DNA of 64,000 bases from Betaproteobacteria bacterium Ga0077526 (lineage in GTDB: Bacteria; Pseudomonadota; Gammaproteobacteria; Burkholderiales; Ga0077523): the NCBI GenBank assembly GCA_001464765.1, contig LNDV01000029.1:248001-312000 (forward strand), written 5' to 3'. The notes under the pieces are model-generated. The model worked only from the letters and a program-made list of their open reading frames with translations, was not told the DNA's origin and made no database searches. Below, piece by piece: positions 29,665 to 38,981 of this stretch (its first letter is position 1; each line of letters begins with the position of its first letter). The position numbers and the translations under genes were made by a program.

Positions 29665-30120
29665 ATGGCCCCTCCCCCCGAGCGAGTCCCCGTTCCCACT
29701 GTCCCCCTGTGGCTGGGGGCGGGCGGGCTCATTCCGTTCGTGGTGCTCACCGGCGGCCTCTGGGTCACGCCCCCCGAATACCACCCGACCCTGCTCGACT
29801 GGCTCCGCACCTACGCGGCCGTGATTCTTTCCTTCATCGGTGCGGTGCACTGGGGCATCGCCCTGGTTCATCGCGAGATGACGGAGCCCGATCGCGCCGT
29901 CGTCATGGGCTGGAGCGTGGTGCCGTCCCTCGTGGCCTGGGTGGGGTTGCTCATGCCGCCGCGCACCGGGCTTGCGCTCACGGCAGCGATGTTCGTGGTG
30001 CACTTCACGATGGATCGCACGCTCGCCACGCGATTCGTCCTGCCCGGCTGGTACCTGCGCCTGCGCGGAGGACTCACCGTCGTCGTGGTGACCTGCCTCG
30101 CGATGGTCGCCATCCGCTGA
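29665..30120 (+). CDS. DUF3429 family membrane protein
   Basis: This 151-residue protein has four predicted membrane segments (about 17-35, 50-70, 83-100 and 130-150). The conserved pattern LGAGGLIPFV and YAAVILSFIGAVHWG identifies DUF3429, a family of unknown function common in proteobacteria. It lies 80 bp after the lipid-kinase-like gene and 34 bp before the PPK2 gene, all in the same direction. Confidence 0.85.
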   Translation: MAPPPERVPVPTVPLWLGAGGLIPFVVLTGGLWVTPPEYHPTLLDWLRTYAAVILSFIGAVHWGIALVHREMTEPDRAVVMGWSVVPSLVAWVGLLMPPRTGLALTAAMFVVHFTMDRTLATRFVLPGWYLRLRGGLTVVVVTCLAMVAIR

Positions 30121-30154
30121 ACCGCCTGACCGGCCATCGCCGGAGGAGATCGAC

Positions 30155-31081
30155 ATGGACGCCAAGTCTCGCAAGCGCATCGCAAAGCTGATCGCCCCCT
30201 ATCGCGTAGACGACGGGCGCCGCTTCCGGCTCGATCGCCACGACCCCGCGGATACCGGCGGGCTGGGCAGCGAGTCGAAGGACGCCGCGAAGCTCTGGCT
30301 GCAGGAGACGGTGCACTGGCTCGCCGAAGAGCAGGAAAAGCTCTTCGCACAGGACCACTGGGCGGTGCTGCTCGTGTTCCAGGCGATGGACGCTGCGGGC
30401 AAGGACAGCACGATCAAGCACGTGATGTCCGGCATCAATCCGCAGGGCTGTCACGTCACGTCGTTCAAGGCGCCGACCAGCAAGGAACTCGATCACGACT
30501 ACCTCTGGCGCAGCAACGCCGCGCTGCCCGAGCGGGGACGCATCGGCATCTTCAACCGTTCGTACTACGAAGAAGTGCTGGTCGTTCGCGTCCATCCGGA
30601 GATTCTCGGCCGGCAGAAACTGCCCGACGAACTCGTGACGAAGCGCATCTGGAAGGAGCGCTGCGAGGATATCGCCGCGTACGAGCGCTACCTTTCCCGC
30701 AACGGCGTGGCGATCCGCAAGTTCTTCCTCAACGTGTCACGCGAAGAGCAGGCCCGCCGTTTTCTCGAACGGATCGACGATCCCGCGAAGAACTGGAAGT
30801 TCGCCGCGCAGGATGTCCTCGAGCGCGAACACTGGGATACCTACATGAGCGCCTTCGAGGACGCGATCCGTGCCACCGCCACGCCGGAAGCCCCTTGGTT
30901 CGTGGTCCCCGCCGACAACAAGTGGTTCACGCGCACGGTGGTGGCTGCCGCGATCGTCGATCTGATGGAAGGTCTCGGCCTCGAGTACCCCGCGCTCGCG
31001 GAACCGCAGCAGGCGGAACTCGCGGCCATGCGCGAGCGGCTGGTGGCCCAACCCGCACCCTCGCCGCGAAAGCGCAAGTGA
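30155..31081 (+). CDS. Polyphosphate kinase 2 family protein
   Basis: This 308-residue PPK2 transfers phosphate between polyphosphate and nucleotides. The Walker A motif is MDAAGKDS at about 78-85, the Walker B region is IFNRSYYEEVLV, and the C-terminal NKWFTR segment completes the pattern. The EE after RSYY is more like the class III/AMP-ADP-phosphorylating types than like class I enzymes, but the class is inferred. It overlaps the next gene by one base (TGATG), which links polyphosphate to the Pta/Ptb-AckA pathway. Confidence 0.9.
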   Translation: MDAKSRKRIAKLIAPYRVDDGRRFRLDRHDPADTGGLGSESKDAAKLWLQETVHWLAEEQEKLFAQDHWAVLLVFQAMDAAGKDSTIKHVMSGINPQGCHVTSFKAPTSKELDHDYLWRSNAALPERGRIGIFNRSYYEEVLVVRVHPEILGRQKLPDELVTKRIWKERCEDIAAYERYLSRNGVAIRKFFLNVSREEQARRFLERIDDPAKNWKFAAQDVLEREHWDTYMSAFEDAIRATATPEAPWFVVPADNKWFTRTVVAAAIVDLMEGLGLEYPALAEPQQAELAAMRERLVAQPAPSPRKRK

Positions 31082-32016
31082 TGCGGCACAGGCACTTCGA
31101 GCGGCTGCTGGCTGCGTGCGACGGCTTCGACGCCATCCCGACCGCCGTGGCGCATCCGTGCGACGCCGCCGCGATGGAAGGTGTCGCCGCCGCCGTGGCA
31201 CGCAAGCTGATTGCACCGGTGCTCGTGGGTCCTCTGGCGAGGATGCGCGCGGCTGCGGCCGCCGCGGACTTTGCGTTGGACGGCATCGAACTCGTCGACG
31301 CGCCGCATTCGCACGCGTCCGCAGCGCGTGCCGTCGAAATCGTCCGGCAGGGAAGAGCCGAAGCCCTCATGAAGGGGAGCCTCCACACGGACGAACTCAT
31401 GGCGGAGGTTGTCCATCGCGACACCGGTCTGCGAACGGCGCGCCGCATCAGCCACTGCTTCGTGATGGACGTCCCCGACTCCGCGGATCTCCTGCTCATT
31501 TCAGACGCCGCCGTCAACATCGCCCCGACGCTCGAAGAGAAGGTCGACATCGTGCAGAACGCGATCGACCTCGCGCACGTCCTCGGCATCGCGACGCCGC
31601 TCGTGGCCATTCTTTCCGCGATGGAGACCGTGAATCCGCGCATTCCCTCGACGGTCGAGGCCGCGGCGCTGTGCAAGATGGCGGACCGCGGTCAGATCAC
31701 CGGTGCGGCCATCGACGGGCCGCTCGCCCTCGACAATGCGATCAGCCTCGCTGCCGCGCGCATCAAGGAAATCGACTCGCCGGTCGCGGGCCGCGCGAAC
31801 GTGCTGATCGCGCCGGACCTGGAAGCCGGAAACATGCTGGCGAAGAGCCTCTCCTTCATGGCGAATGCCGACGCTGCCGGCATCGTGCTCGGTGCCAGAG
31901 TGCCCGTCGTGCTCACGAGCCGTGCCGATCCGGCGATCTCCCGGCTCGCGTCCTGCGCCATCGCGGCGCTGCTCGCCCAGGCACGCCGGGAAGGGCGAAG
32001 CCGGATTCTTCCCTGA
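31081..32016 (+). CDS. Phosphate acetyl/butyryltransferase family enzyme
   Basis: The 311-residue protein matches the catalytic PTA_PTB fold only, without the regulatory N-terminus of long Pta. Motifs include LMKGSLHTDELM, RISHCFVMDVP and the late LIAPDLEAGNMLAKSL. It makes acyl phosphate from acyl-CoA and phosphate. The next gene is an acetate kinase homologue, so together they would form ATP from acyl-CoA. Acetyl versus butyryl specificity cannot be told from the sequence. Confidence 0.88.
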   Translation: MRHRHFERLLAACDGFDAIPTAVAHPCDAAAMEGVAAAVARKLIAPVLVGPLARMRAAAAAADFALDGIELVDAPHSHASAARAVEIVRQGRAEALMKGSLHTDELMAEVVHRDTGLRTARRISHCFVMDVPDSADLLLISDAAVNIAPTLEEKVDIVQNAIDLAHVLGIATPLVAILSAMETVNPRIPSTVEAAALCKMADRGQITGAAIDGPLALDNAISLAAARIKEIDSPVAGRANVLIAPDLEAGNMLAKSLSFMANADAAGIVLGARVPVVLTSRADPAISRLASCAIAALLAQARREGRSRILP

Positions 32017-32024
32017 AGCCTGCG

Positions 32025-33194
32025 ATGCGCGGCCCCATCCTCGTGGTGAATGCAGGCTCCTCGAGCCTCAAGTTCTCGCTCTTCGATGCCGCGGGCGGCA
32101 CGTTGTCGCTGCGCGAGCACGGCAAGCTCGAAGCGACGGGCGAGGGGATGCGGATCGAGACCCGAGGCCAGAGCGTGGCGAAGGTCGAGGCGCAGACACT
32201 CTCCACACCGTTCGACCACGACCGGGCGTCCGCGTGGCTCCTGTCGCGCTACGCGGGCGACGCCACGGCGCTGGGCGCCGTGGGTCATCGCGTCGTGCAC
32301 GGCGGGCCCGACCGCGCGGCACCGCAACGGGTGGACGATGCTCTCCTCGACGAACTCGAACGCCTCGTGCCGCTGGCGCCGCTGCATCAGCCGTTCAACC
32401 TGGCGCCGATCCGTGCGCTCCGACAGCAGGCGCCCGCCCTGCCTCAGGTGGCCTGCTTCGATACCGCTTTTCATCGCACCCAGTCCGATGTGGCGCAGGC
32501 GTATGCCCTGCCCCGGGCACTCACCGGCAAGGGCATCCGCCGCTACGGATTTCACGGCTTGTCCTACGAGTTCATCGCGGCGCGGCTGGCCGAAGTGGAT
32601 GCCGCTTCCGCCGCGGGCCGAGTCATTGCGTTGCATCTCGGCAATGGTGCCAGCCTCTGTGCGATGAAGGCGGGGCGGAGCGAGGCCACCAGCATGGGAT
32701 TCACGGCGCTGGACGGCTTGCCCATGGGCACCCGCAGCGGCGCACTCGACCCCGGCGTGGTCCTGCATCTCCAGGCCGGACTGGGCATGACGGTCCCGCA
32801 GGTGGAGCATCTGCTGTATCACGAGTCCGGTTTGCTGGGCGTCTCCGGCGTGTCGTCCGACATGCGGGTCCTGGAGGCGAGTGAGGAGCCCGATGCGCGC
32901 TTCGCGATCGAACTGTTCTGCTACCGCATCGGGCGCGAGATCGGTTCTGCGGTGGCTGCGCTCGGGGGCGTCGATGCGCTCGTGTTCACGGCAGGCATCG
33001 GGGAAAACAGTCCGCGGATTCGCGCGCGTGTGTGCGCCGCCGCGCGCTGGCTAGGCGTGGAACTCGACGTCGCCGCCAACGATGCCGGTGCAGTGGTCGT
33101 GAGCACGCCCGCCAGTCGGGTGAAGATCTACGTCATTCCGACCGACGAGGAAAAGATGATCGCCCAGCACACGCGCGAGGTGCTCGCCGCATGA
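32025..33194 (+). CDS. ackA: Acetate kinase
   Basis: This ASKHA-fold kinase of 389 residues interconverts acetyl phosphate and ATP. The N-terminal ILVVNAGSSSLKFSLF, the central RYGFHGLSYEF with HLGNGAS, and the C-terminal FTAGIGENSPRIR are all family signatures. It begins 8 bp after the Pta/Ptb gene, and its stop overlaps the start of the guanine deaminase gene (ATGA). Confidence 0.94.
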   Translation: MRGPILVVNAGSSSLKFSLFDAAGGTLSLREHGKLEATGEGMRIETRGQSVAKVEAQTLSTPFDHDRASAWLLSRYAGDATALGAVGHRVVHGGPDRAAPQRVDDALLDELERLVPLAPLHQPFNLAPIRALRQQAPALPQVACFDTAFHRTQSDVAQAYALPRALTGKGIRRYGFHGLSYEFIAARLAEVDAASAAGRVIALHLGNGASLCAMKAGRSEATSMGFTALDGLPMGTRSGALDPGVVLHLQAGLGMTVPQVEHLLYHESGLLGVSGVSSDMRVLEASEEPDARFAIELFCYRIGREIGSAVAALGGVDALVFTAGIGENSPRIRARVCAAARWLGVELDVAANDAGAVVVSTPASRVKIYVIPTDEEKMIAQHTREVLAA

Positions 33195-34492
33195 CGCAGT
33201 TTCGTGCTCTGCGCGGCCCGGCGCTGTCCTTCCGCGGCGACCCCTTCATAGATCCTCCCTCGGAAGCGCTCGTCCACGATTCCGATGCGATCCTGCTGAT
33301 GGAAGAGGGGCGGATCGCCGCGTTCGGCCCGGCCGAGGCGCTGCTGCGGCGATTGCCGCCGGGCGTGCCCCTGGAGACCTTCCCCAGCGGCATGATGATG
33401 CCCGGGTTCATCGACAGTCACGTGCACTTCGCCCAGCTCGGCATCACGGGGGCCTGCGGTCACGGACTGCTGGAATGGCTGGAGCACTTCACGTTTCCCG
33501 AAGAGCGCAAGTTCGCGGATGAGGCTTACGCGCAGCGGGTTGCCCGCCTGTTCCTCGACGAACTCGCCCGGCAGGGCACGACGACGGCGGCGGTCTACGG
33601 CACGGTGCATGCAGCGTCGGTCGATGCCCTGTTCTCCGAGGCTCAGACCGCCGGTCTGCGCATCATTGCCGGCAAGACGATGATGGACCGCAACGCGCCC
33701 GAGGGCCTGCTCGACACGGCGCAGTCGTCCTACGACGAATGCCGCGCGCTCATCGAGCGCTGGCATGGGAAAGGACGGCTGGGCTATGCCGTCACGCCGC
33801 GCTTTGTTGCCACCAGCACGCCCGAGCAGATGGAAGTCGCACGCGTTCTGCGCGAGGAGTTTCCCGGCTGCTGGCTGCAGTCCCACCTGTCCGAGACCAC
33901 GGCGGAGGTCAACTGGGTCCGGCAGCTGTTCCCGCGCTGCATCGACTACGTCGACGTCCTCGAGACACACGGACTGCTGGGGCCGCGCGCGATCTACGGC
34001 CATGGCATCCACCTCACGCACCGCGAGCGGATGCGTCTCGCGAGCACCGACTCCGCGATCGCGCACTGTCCGACGTCCAATCTGTTCCTGGGCAGCGGCC
34101 TGTTCGACCTCGCGAGCGCAAAGTCCATTGCCGGCGGCATCAGGGTCGGCCTCGCCACCGATGTGGGCGCAGGGACCTCGCTTTCCATGCTGCGCACGAT
34201 GGGCGCCGCGTATGAAGTCGCGCGACTCCGCGGTGCGAACCTCGCCCCGGCGCAGGCGCTGTGGCTCGCCACCGGCGGCGGTGCGCAGTCGCTCGGACTC
34301 GACATGACGATCGGCAATCTGCGCCGCGGCATGGATGCCGATATCGTCGTGGTGGACACGAGTCCCGTCGCCTGGCTCGACTGGCGATGCCGGCAGGCGC
34401 GTGACGCGCACGACTGGCTGGGTGCGCTCATGACAGCGGCCGACGATCGCGTAGTACACGCGGTCTACGCGGCGGGCAAGCGCGTCAAGTAG
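33191..34492 (+). CDS. guaD: Guanine deaminase
   Basis: This amidohydrolase converts guanine to xanthine. The metal and catalytic residues occur in order: DSHVHF, QSHLSE, YGHGIHL and TDVGAGTS. The substrate motif CPTSNLFLGSG and a C-terminal ADIVVVD segment are typical. The 433-residue length fits. Its start overlaps the ackA stop by four bases. With queF 51 bp downstream, there are two guanine-related genes here, but a functional connection is not shown. Confidence 0.93.
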   Translation: MTQFRALRGPALSFRGDPFIDPPSEALVHDSDAILLMEEGRIAAFGPAEALLRRLPPGVPLETFPSGMMMPGFIDSHVHFAQLGITGACGHGLLEWLEHFTFPEERKFADEAYAQRVARLFLDELARQGTTTAAVYGTVHAASVDALFSEAQTAGLRIIAGKTMMDRNAPEGLLDTAQSSYDECRALIERWHGKGRLGYAVTPRFVATSTPEQMEVARVLREEFPGCWLQSHLSETTAEVNWVRQLFPRCIDYVDVLETHGLLGPRAIYGHGIHLTHRERMRLASTDSAIAHCPTSNLFLGSGLFDLASAKSIAGGIRVGLATDVGAGTSLSMLRTMGAAYEVARLRGANLAPAQALWLATGGGAQSLGLDMTIGNLRRGMDADIVVVDTSPVAWLDWRCRQARDAHDWLGALMTAADDRVVHAVYAAGKRVK

Positions 34493-34543
34493 CCGCGTAA
34501 ACAACGTGCGCTGTCTCTTCCCTATCCCGTAACGGAGTCCGTC

Positions 34544-35023
34544 ATGGCCACCGCGAAGAAATCCCCACCGAAGAGCGCAAAGCTGCAGCAGCTGGGCGTG
34601 CAGACGGCGTTGCCGGCTTCCCCCGAGGCCGCCGTGCTGGAGCGCGTGCCCAATCCGCATCCGGATGTGCGTTACGTCGCACGCTTCACTGCGCCGGAAT
34701 TCACGTCGCTGTGCCCGGTCACGGGTCAGCCCGACTTCGCGCACCTGATGATCGACTACGTGCCTGCCGCGTGGCTGGTGGAGAGCAAATCGCTCAAGCT
34801 GTACCTGGGCGCGTTCCGCAATCATGGAGCGTTCCACGAGGATTGCACCATCGCCATCGGCAAGCGCCTGCGGGAACTGCTCGCGCCGCGCTGGCTGCGC
34901 ATCGGGGGCTACTGGTATCCGCGCGGCGGCATGCCGATCGACGTGTTCTGGCAGACCGGCGCCCCCCCGGCAGGCGTTTGGATTCCCGATCAGGGCGTGC
35001 CCGCCTACCGCGGACGGGGCTGA
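34544..35023 (+). CDS. queF: NADPH-dependent 7-cyano-7-deazaguanine reductase
   Basis: It reduces preQ0 to preQ1 in queuosine synthesis. The 159-residue length is that of the single-domain (YkvM-type) form. The thioimide-forming C57 lies in [12 protein letters not shown], with D64, and the QueF motif ESKSLKLYL is at about 80-88. E99 is the second catalytic acid. A lysine-rich N-terminal tail precedes the fold. The start has an AACGGAG ribosome site upstream. Confidence 0.95.
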   Translation: MATAKKSPPKSAKLQQLGVQTALPASPEAAVLERVPNPHPDVRYVARFTAPEFTSLCPVTGQPDFAHLMIDYVPAAWLVESKSLKLYLGAFRNHGAFHEDCTIAIGKRLRELLAPRWLRIGGYWYPRGGMPIDVFWQTGAPPAGVWIPDQGVPAYRGRG

Positions 35024-35365
35024 CGCCGCGGCTGCCCGCGTCCGGAACGCGGTTGCCAACCGTCGAAGAGCACTGATAGACTGGTGTCGCTGATGAGCAA
35101 GCTCTGTCGCATGCATCCGCGTGCATCACGAAGAGACCCAGACATCATGATCTACGACGCCACACACCTCCGCTGGACCCGCAGGACCATTTTCCTCATC
35201 TTCGCCGACGAGCGCGCCTTCATTACCGAGCGTTAGCGCCCCTTTCCGGCCGCCGGGCCTCTCCGGCAACTCCGAAATCCAGGTTTTCACTCCATACGCA
35301 CGGCTGCAGTGCGGGTGTCTTCGCGTGCGAACGACATCGGTGCACCGCCGTGCCGGAGGCTCGTC
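35024..35365. other. Intergenic region before the SMR pair
   Basis: This stretch of 342 bp has no recognised gene. A short open frame at 35093-35236 (47 codons, + strand) ends in a TAG but has no recognisable product. Because SMR pumps are often guanidine-regulated, I looked for the conserved blocks of guanidine riboswitches and found none that I could defend. Confidence 0.4.
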
Positions 35366-35725
35366 ATGTTTCACTGGCTCGTGCTGTTCGCAGCCATCGT
35401 CGCCGAAGTTGCCGGCACGACGCTGCTCGCTTCCATCCGCGGAAGCCATCCGGTGCTCGCTCACGTCCTGATGGCGTCGTGCGTGGCACTGTCCTTCTAT
35501 CTGCTATCGGTCGCCATGCGCCGCGTCCCCATGGGCGTGGCCTATGCGGTATGGGAAGGTGTCGGTCTCATGCTGATCACGGTGCTGTCGTGGTTCCTGC
35601 TCGCGGAACCCCTCGGCATCGCGAAGGCTGGCGCGTTCGTCCTGATCCTCGCGGGTGTCTGGCTGGTCAAAGGGGCGGCCGGCGAAGTCGAGACCGGACC
35701 TTCCACGCCAGTCGGGGCGGGGTGA
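35366..35725 (+). CDS. Small multidrug resistance (SMR) family subunit 1
   Basis: This 119-residue protein has four membrane segments and the conserved transport glutamate in the first helix (FAAIVAEVAGT). The PMGVAYAVWEGVG segment in helix 3 is typical of SMR proteins. The ATG at 35366 gives the standard length; the frame upstream is open but does not resemble the family. A second SMR gene follows 4 bp later, as in paired heterodimeric systems such as MdtIJ or EbrAB. Confidence 0.9.
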   Translation: MFHWLVLFAAIVAEVAGTTLLASIRGSHPVLAHVLMASCVALSFYLLSVAMRRVPMGVAYAVWEGVGLMLITVLSWFLLAEPLGIAKAGAFVLILAGVWLVKGAAGEVETGPSTPVGAG

Positions 35726-35729
35726 TGTC

Positions 35730-36062
35730 ATGGGTCCCGATTTTTCGTGGGTCCACGCCGCCTGGCTGGCCCTGGCGATCGCGCTCGAACTGGGTGCCGA
35801 GGTCTGCCTCAAGCTCGCGGACGGATTCCGCCGTCGCGGGTGGGGCGTGCTGGGTCTGTTGCTGGTCATCGGCGCGTTCAGCTGCCTGGGCTTAGCCGCG
35901 GAAGGCATCTCCCTGTCGATCGCCTACGCGCTCTGGGGCGGTCTCGGCCTCGCGGCGGTCGTGATCGTCGGGCGGCTGCTGTTCGGGCAGACCCTCACCC
36001 GATCGACGTGGGTCGGGCTGTGCCTGATCGGTCTGGGGACGACCCTGCTGCAGTTCGTCTGA
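35730..36062 (+). CDS. Small multidrug resistance (SMR) family subunit 2
   Basis: This 110-residue four-helix protein has the helix 1 glutamate in LAIALELGAEVCLK. It begins four bases after the first SMR gene, so a heterodimer is likely. Substrates of paired SMR pumps include cationic drugs, polyamines and nicotine intermediates; the sequence does not tell which. The helix 3 SLSIAYALWGGLG matches SMR proteins. Confidence 0.88.
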   Translation: MGPDFSWVHAAWLALAIALELGAEVCLKLADGFRRRGWGVLGLLLVIGAFSCLGLAAEGISLSIAYALWGGLGLAAVVIVGRLLFGQTLTRSTWVGLCLIGLGTTLLQFV

Positions 36063-36108
36063 ACGGTGGTGGGGAGCGGACGGGCACGGGACGTGCGATC
36101 CTTCGGCC

Positions 36109-36840
36109 ATGGCCATCCTGCTCTTCTCCGACTTCGGTGCCTCCGACCTCTACGTCGGCCAGGTGGAGACCGTCATCGACCGCTACGCCCCCGGCGTGCG
36201 GGTCATCAATCTGCTGAGCGAAGCGCCCACCTTCAACGTGAGGGCGTCGGCGCATCTGCTGGCGGCCATGGCGTCGCAGGTGCCGCGCGGGCATGTGTTC
36301 ATGACGGTGGTGGATCCGGGCGTCGGCACTCAGCGGCCCGGCCTGGTGGTTCGGGTGGACGGTCGGTCCTACATCGGTCCGGACAACGGACTGCTGTCGG
36401 TCCTGTGGGCCCGCGGCACCATGAAGACTGCCTGGCACATCACGTCCCACCCGCCCGGCGTGTCCGTGTCGTTCCATGGGCGGGACATCTTCGCGCCGAT
36501 GGCGGCTTCGGTCGTGACGGGGGAGTTTCCCAACGAGAACGTGAAGAGCATTCCGGCGCCGGGTGAACTGCTGTCCGGCGATGATCTCGCGGAGATCATC
36601 TACATCGATCACTACGGCAACGCGTTCACCGGAATACGCGGAACCAATGCCGACGAAAGTCGGGAACTGCTCATCCGCCGCATGCGGTTCCCCCACGCGC
36701 GCGTCTTCGGGGACGCGCCGCGGGGCAAGGGGTTCTGGTACGTCAACAGCCTCGGACTAGTAGAGGTCGCCATGCCTGCCGATAGCGCAGCGAAGATGCT
36801 CGGGCTGAGGGTCGGTCAGGGCGTGCAGTGGGTAGCGTAA
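36109..36840 (+). CDS. S-adenosyl-L-methionine hydroxide adenosyltransferase (DUF62) family
   Basis: Family members hydrolyse SAM to adenosine and methionine with water or hydroxide; related enzymes are fluorinase and chlorinase. The 243-residue length is typical. Hallmarks are the N-terminal LFSDFGASDLYVGQ, VDPGVGTQRP, YIGPDNGLL and FHGRDIFAP, and the C-terminal-domain segment IDHYGNAFTGIRG. The gene stands alone between the SMR pair and a 397-bp spacer. Confidence 0.92.
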   Translation: MAILLFSDFGASDLYVGQVETVIDRYAPGVRVINLLSEAPTFNVRASAHLLAAMASQVPRGHVFMTVVDPGVGTQRPGLVVRVDGRSYIGPDNGLLSVLWARGTMKTAWHITSHPPGVSVSFHGRDIFAPMAASVVTGEFPNENVKSIPAPGELLSGDDLAEIIYIDHYGNAFTGIRGTNADESRELLIRRMRFPHARVFGDAPRGKGFWYVNSLGLVEVAMPADSAAKMLGLRVGQGVQWVA

Positions 36841-37237
36841 GTCGGCGGAAGTCCACCCCCGCCCGTTCCCAAAGACGTTCTCTCGGAAAAAACACCCGTT
36901 CCATCATCGTCGTACCCTCCCTTTCGTCACCAGGCCCCAGTGCCGTTCCGGCTGTCCGGGGGCTCCATCCGGCAAGGTCTGCCGTCCCCCAGGGGGGGCG
37001 GACGATTCCCTCGCTAAAGAGCCTTAACGGCCGGAACTTCGAAGACTTTAGGCAGGGCCGCGGATCATGACCTTGCCTTTGACGTTGTCATGGCGCCGGA
37101 ACGTGACACTGCCGGCGGCGTGACGGGCGAGGCGCCAAAATTTGTCGGTGGAGCGTCGCAGCAGGCGCGGGCTCATGGTACGGTTACCGCTACTCCGGTC
37201 AGAGATTCGAATACGCGGGCTCAGCCAGCGAACCACC
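36841..37237. other. Intergenic region without a gene
   Basis: Nearly 400 bp hold no plausible protein gene. A CCGTCCCCC/GGGGGGGCGG inverted repeat at about 36983-37002 and a CGGCA/TGCCG hairpin at about 36970-36984 are the only clear structures. No T-tract follows, so an intrinsic terminator is unlikely. A leader RNA for the cupin-GNAT gene is possible, but no known riboswitch pattern was recognised. Confidence 0.4.
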
Positions 37238-38194
37238 ATGTACCTTTCCGCCAAAGACATCGCGAACATGGAAGGGGGGCAGCACACCCACTTCCTCAAC
37301 CCCAACGCCGTCCGGGTCAACAAGTCGCTCGGCGACGCTGTGGGTCTCCAGAATCTGGGCGTCCACTGGATCTCCGTGGCGCCCGGGCATCGGTCCACCG
37401 AGTTCCACGCTCATCGCTTCGAGGAGGAGTGCGTATACGTCCTGTCGGGGCGCGGCTCAGCCGTGGTCGGGGAGCGCACGATCCTCATCGGCCCGGGGGA
37501 CTTCCTCGGCTTTCCGACCGACGGGATCCCGCACGAACTCATCAATGACGGCACGGAGCCGCTCGTGTGTCTCGTGGTCGGGCAGCGGCTCGATCACGAC
37601 ATCATCGACTTTCCGCGGCTGCACAAGCGGCTTTACCGCCATCGAGGTGAGTGGGACGTTGCGAATTTCGGCGACATCGACAACTCCGAGGCCCGGCCCG
37701 AGTCGTCCCCGGTGGTCCTGGCGCCGGGCGCCTCGCCGGACGTGCTGCGGTTGATCCCCATCGGCCGGGACGGTAAGCCGACGGTGAACGGTCTCGCGCT
37801 GCCGCGCGAGGCTATCGACGCGAGCAAAGCCTCGGCGGAGCTGTATGCGGCCATCGGTTACGAGCCGCCGTGGATCGGGTACCTCGGGTTTTTCGGCGAG
37901 CAGTGCGTGGGCACCTGTGCCTTCAAGACGCCGCCTCGCGCGAATCGCGTGGAGATCGCCTTCTATACCTTCCCGCAGTTCCAGGGACGCGGCCACGCCA
38001 CCGCGATGGCAAGCGCACTGATGGGAATCGCCTTCGACGCGCAGCACGGCATCCGCGTGATCGCTCACACGCCGGCAGAAGAGAACTCCGCCACCGCCGT
38101 GCTCACCAAGCTGGGCTTCCACCTCACCGGTCGCGGGCACGATACCGACGAGGGCGAAGTCTGGGAGTGGATGCTGCAGACCGCAGCATCCTGA
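37238..38194 (+). CDS. Cupin-GNAT fusion protein
   Basis: This 318-residue protein joins two enzyme-type folds. Residues ~40-140 form a cupin barrel, with the metal-binding pattern HRSTEFHAHRFEEECVYV and then GPGDFLGFPTDGIPH. Residues ~195-318 form a GNAT acetyltransferase fold, with the acetyl-CoA segment FPQFQGRGHATAMASAL and an ENSATAVLTKLGF strand. The ATG at 37238 begins MYLSAKDIANME. Cupin-GNAT fusions are uncommon; the cupin could sense a ligand or modify the acyl acceptor. No neighbour suggests a pathway. Confidence 0.82.
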   Translation: MYLSAKDIANMEGGQHTHFLNPNAVRVNKSLGDAVGLQNLGVHWISVAPGHRSTEFHAHRFEEECVYVLSGRGSAVVGERTILIGPGDFLGFPTDGIPHELINDGTEPLVCLVVGQRLDHDIIDFPRLHKRLYRHRGEWDVANFGDIDNSEARPESSPVVLAPGASPDVLRLIPIGRDGKPTVNGLALPREAIDASKASAELYAAIGYEPPWIGYLGFFGEQCVGTCAFKTPPRANRVEIAFYTFPQFQGRGHATAMASALMGIAFDAQHGIRVIAHTPAEENSATAVLTKLGFHLTGRGHDTDEGEVWEWMLQTAAS

Positions 38195-38218
38195 TCTCCC
38201 GAACCCCGGCGTCGGGCG

Positions 38219-38926
38219 TCAGCCCGCCGGACGCTGGGGTTCGATCGCCACTTCCTCGATTCCTCCGGCCACGCGCCGCACCGCCCACGCCATTGACTTG
38301 GGGCGGTTCGCGACGGCGCGGTGGAACACACCGTCCACATAGTGCAGGCCGACGCCGTCGTCGGCCGCCATCCCATCCGGCACCTGACCGGCGCCGACCA
38401 TCGCCTGGAACATGGGCCGCCGGTCCTTCTCGCTGTCGTAGTGCGGGCAGTTGCTGCCCGGCACGAGACCCAGACACGGCAGACTCGTCAGCGGGCCAGC
38501 GATCGAATCGGTGATGCCCTGTTCGAACCAGCAGATGGACCCCGCGCTCGACCCGCCCATGGGCACGCCGCGCTCGTAGGCATCGCGCAGGATCCCGTCC
38601 AGCCCCCAGTCGCGCCAGATGGCCAGCATGCTGCGCGTGTTGCCGCCGCCCACGGCGATGGCATCAAACCCCGCCACGAATTCATCGAGAGGCTTCGGCG
38701 TGCGCTTGAAGAACGGCAGCACGGCGGGCTGGCAGCCGAGCTTCATGTACGCCTGGAAGAACCGCAGCTGGTAGGGCTCGTTGTCGCCGCTCGCGGTGGG
38801 GATGAACAGGATCTTCGGTGATGCCAGCCCCGTGAGATCCTTGAAGTAGGTTTCGAGATGGAGATTGTTGTCGGGGTCCGCCAGGAACGCGCCGCCCATG
38901 GCGAACACCTGTCTGCTTCGGGGCAT
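38219..38926 (-). CDS. Peptidase S51 (peptidase E / cyanophycinase-like)
   Basis: This 235-residue serine hydrolase has the nucleophile elbow GGSSAGSICWF with the catalytic serine, and VGGGNTRSML before it. Such enzymes cleave Asp-X dipeptides or cyanophycin-type dipeptides. The ATG at 38926 is chosen, giving MPRSRQVFAMGG. It is in the same direction as acpH and the M20 hydrolase gene, 55 bp downstream of acpH. Confidence 0.87.
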   Translation of the reverse strand: MPRSRQVFAMGGAFLADPDNNLHLETYFKDLTGLASPKILFIPTASGDNEPYQLRFFQAYMKLGCQPAVLPFFKRTPKPLDEFVAGFDAIAVGGGNTRSMLAIWRDWGLDGILRDAYERGVPMGGSSAGSICWFEQGITDSIAGPLTSLPCLGLVPGSNCPHYDSEKDRRPMFQAMVGAGQVPDGMAADDGVGLHYVDGVFHRAVANRPKSMAWAVRRVAGGIEEVAIEPQRPAG

Positions 38927-38981
38927 GATCGAATGTCTCAGGGAAGGGAGAGCCGATTCTATGTCACGCGATCCGCGCAGG

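Noticed and set aside
35024..35365. Guanidine riboswitch upstream of the SMR pair
   Set aside because: Suspected because SMR exporters are often guanidine-controlled, but none of the conserved blocks of the guanidine classes could be found.
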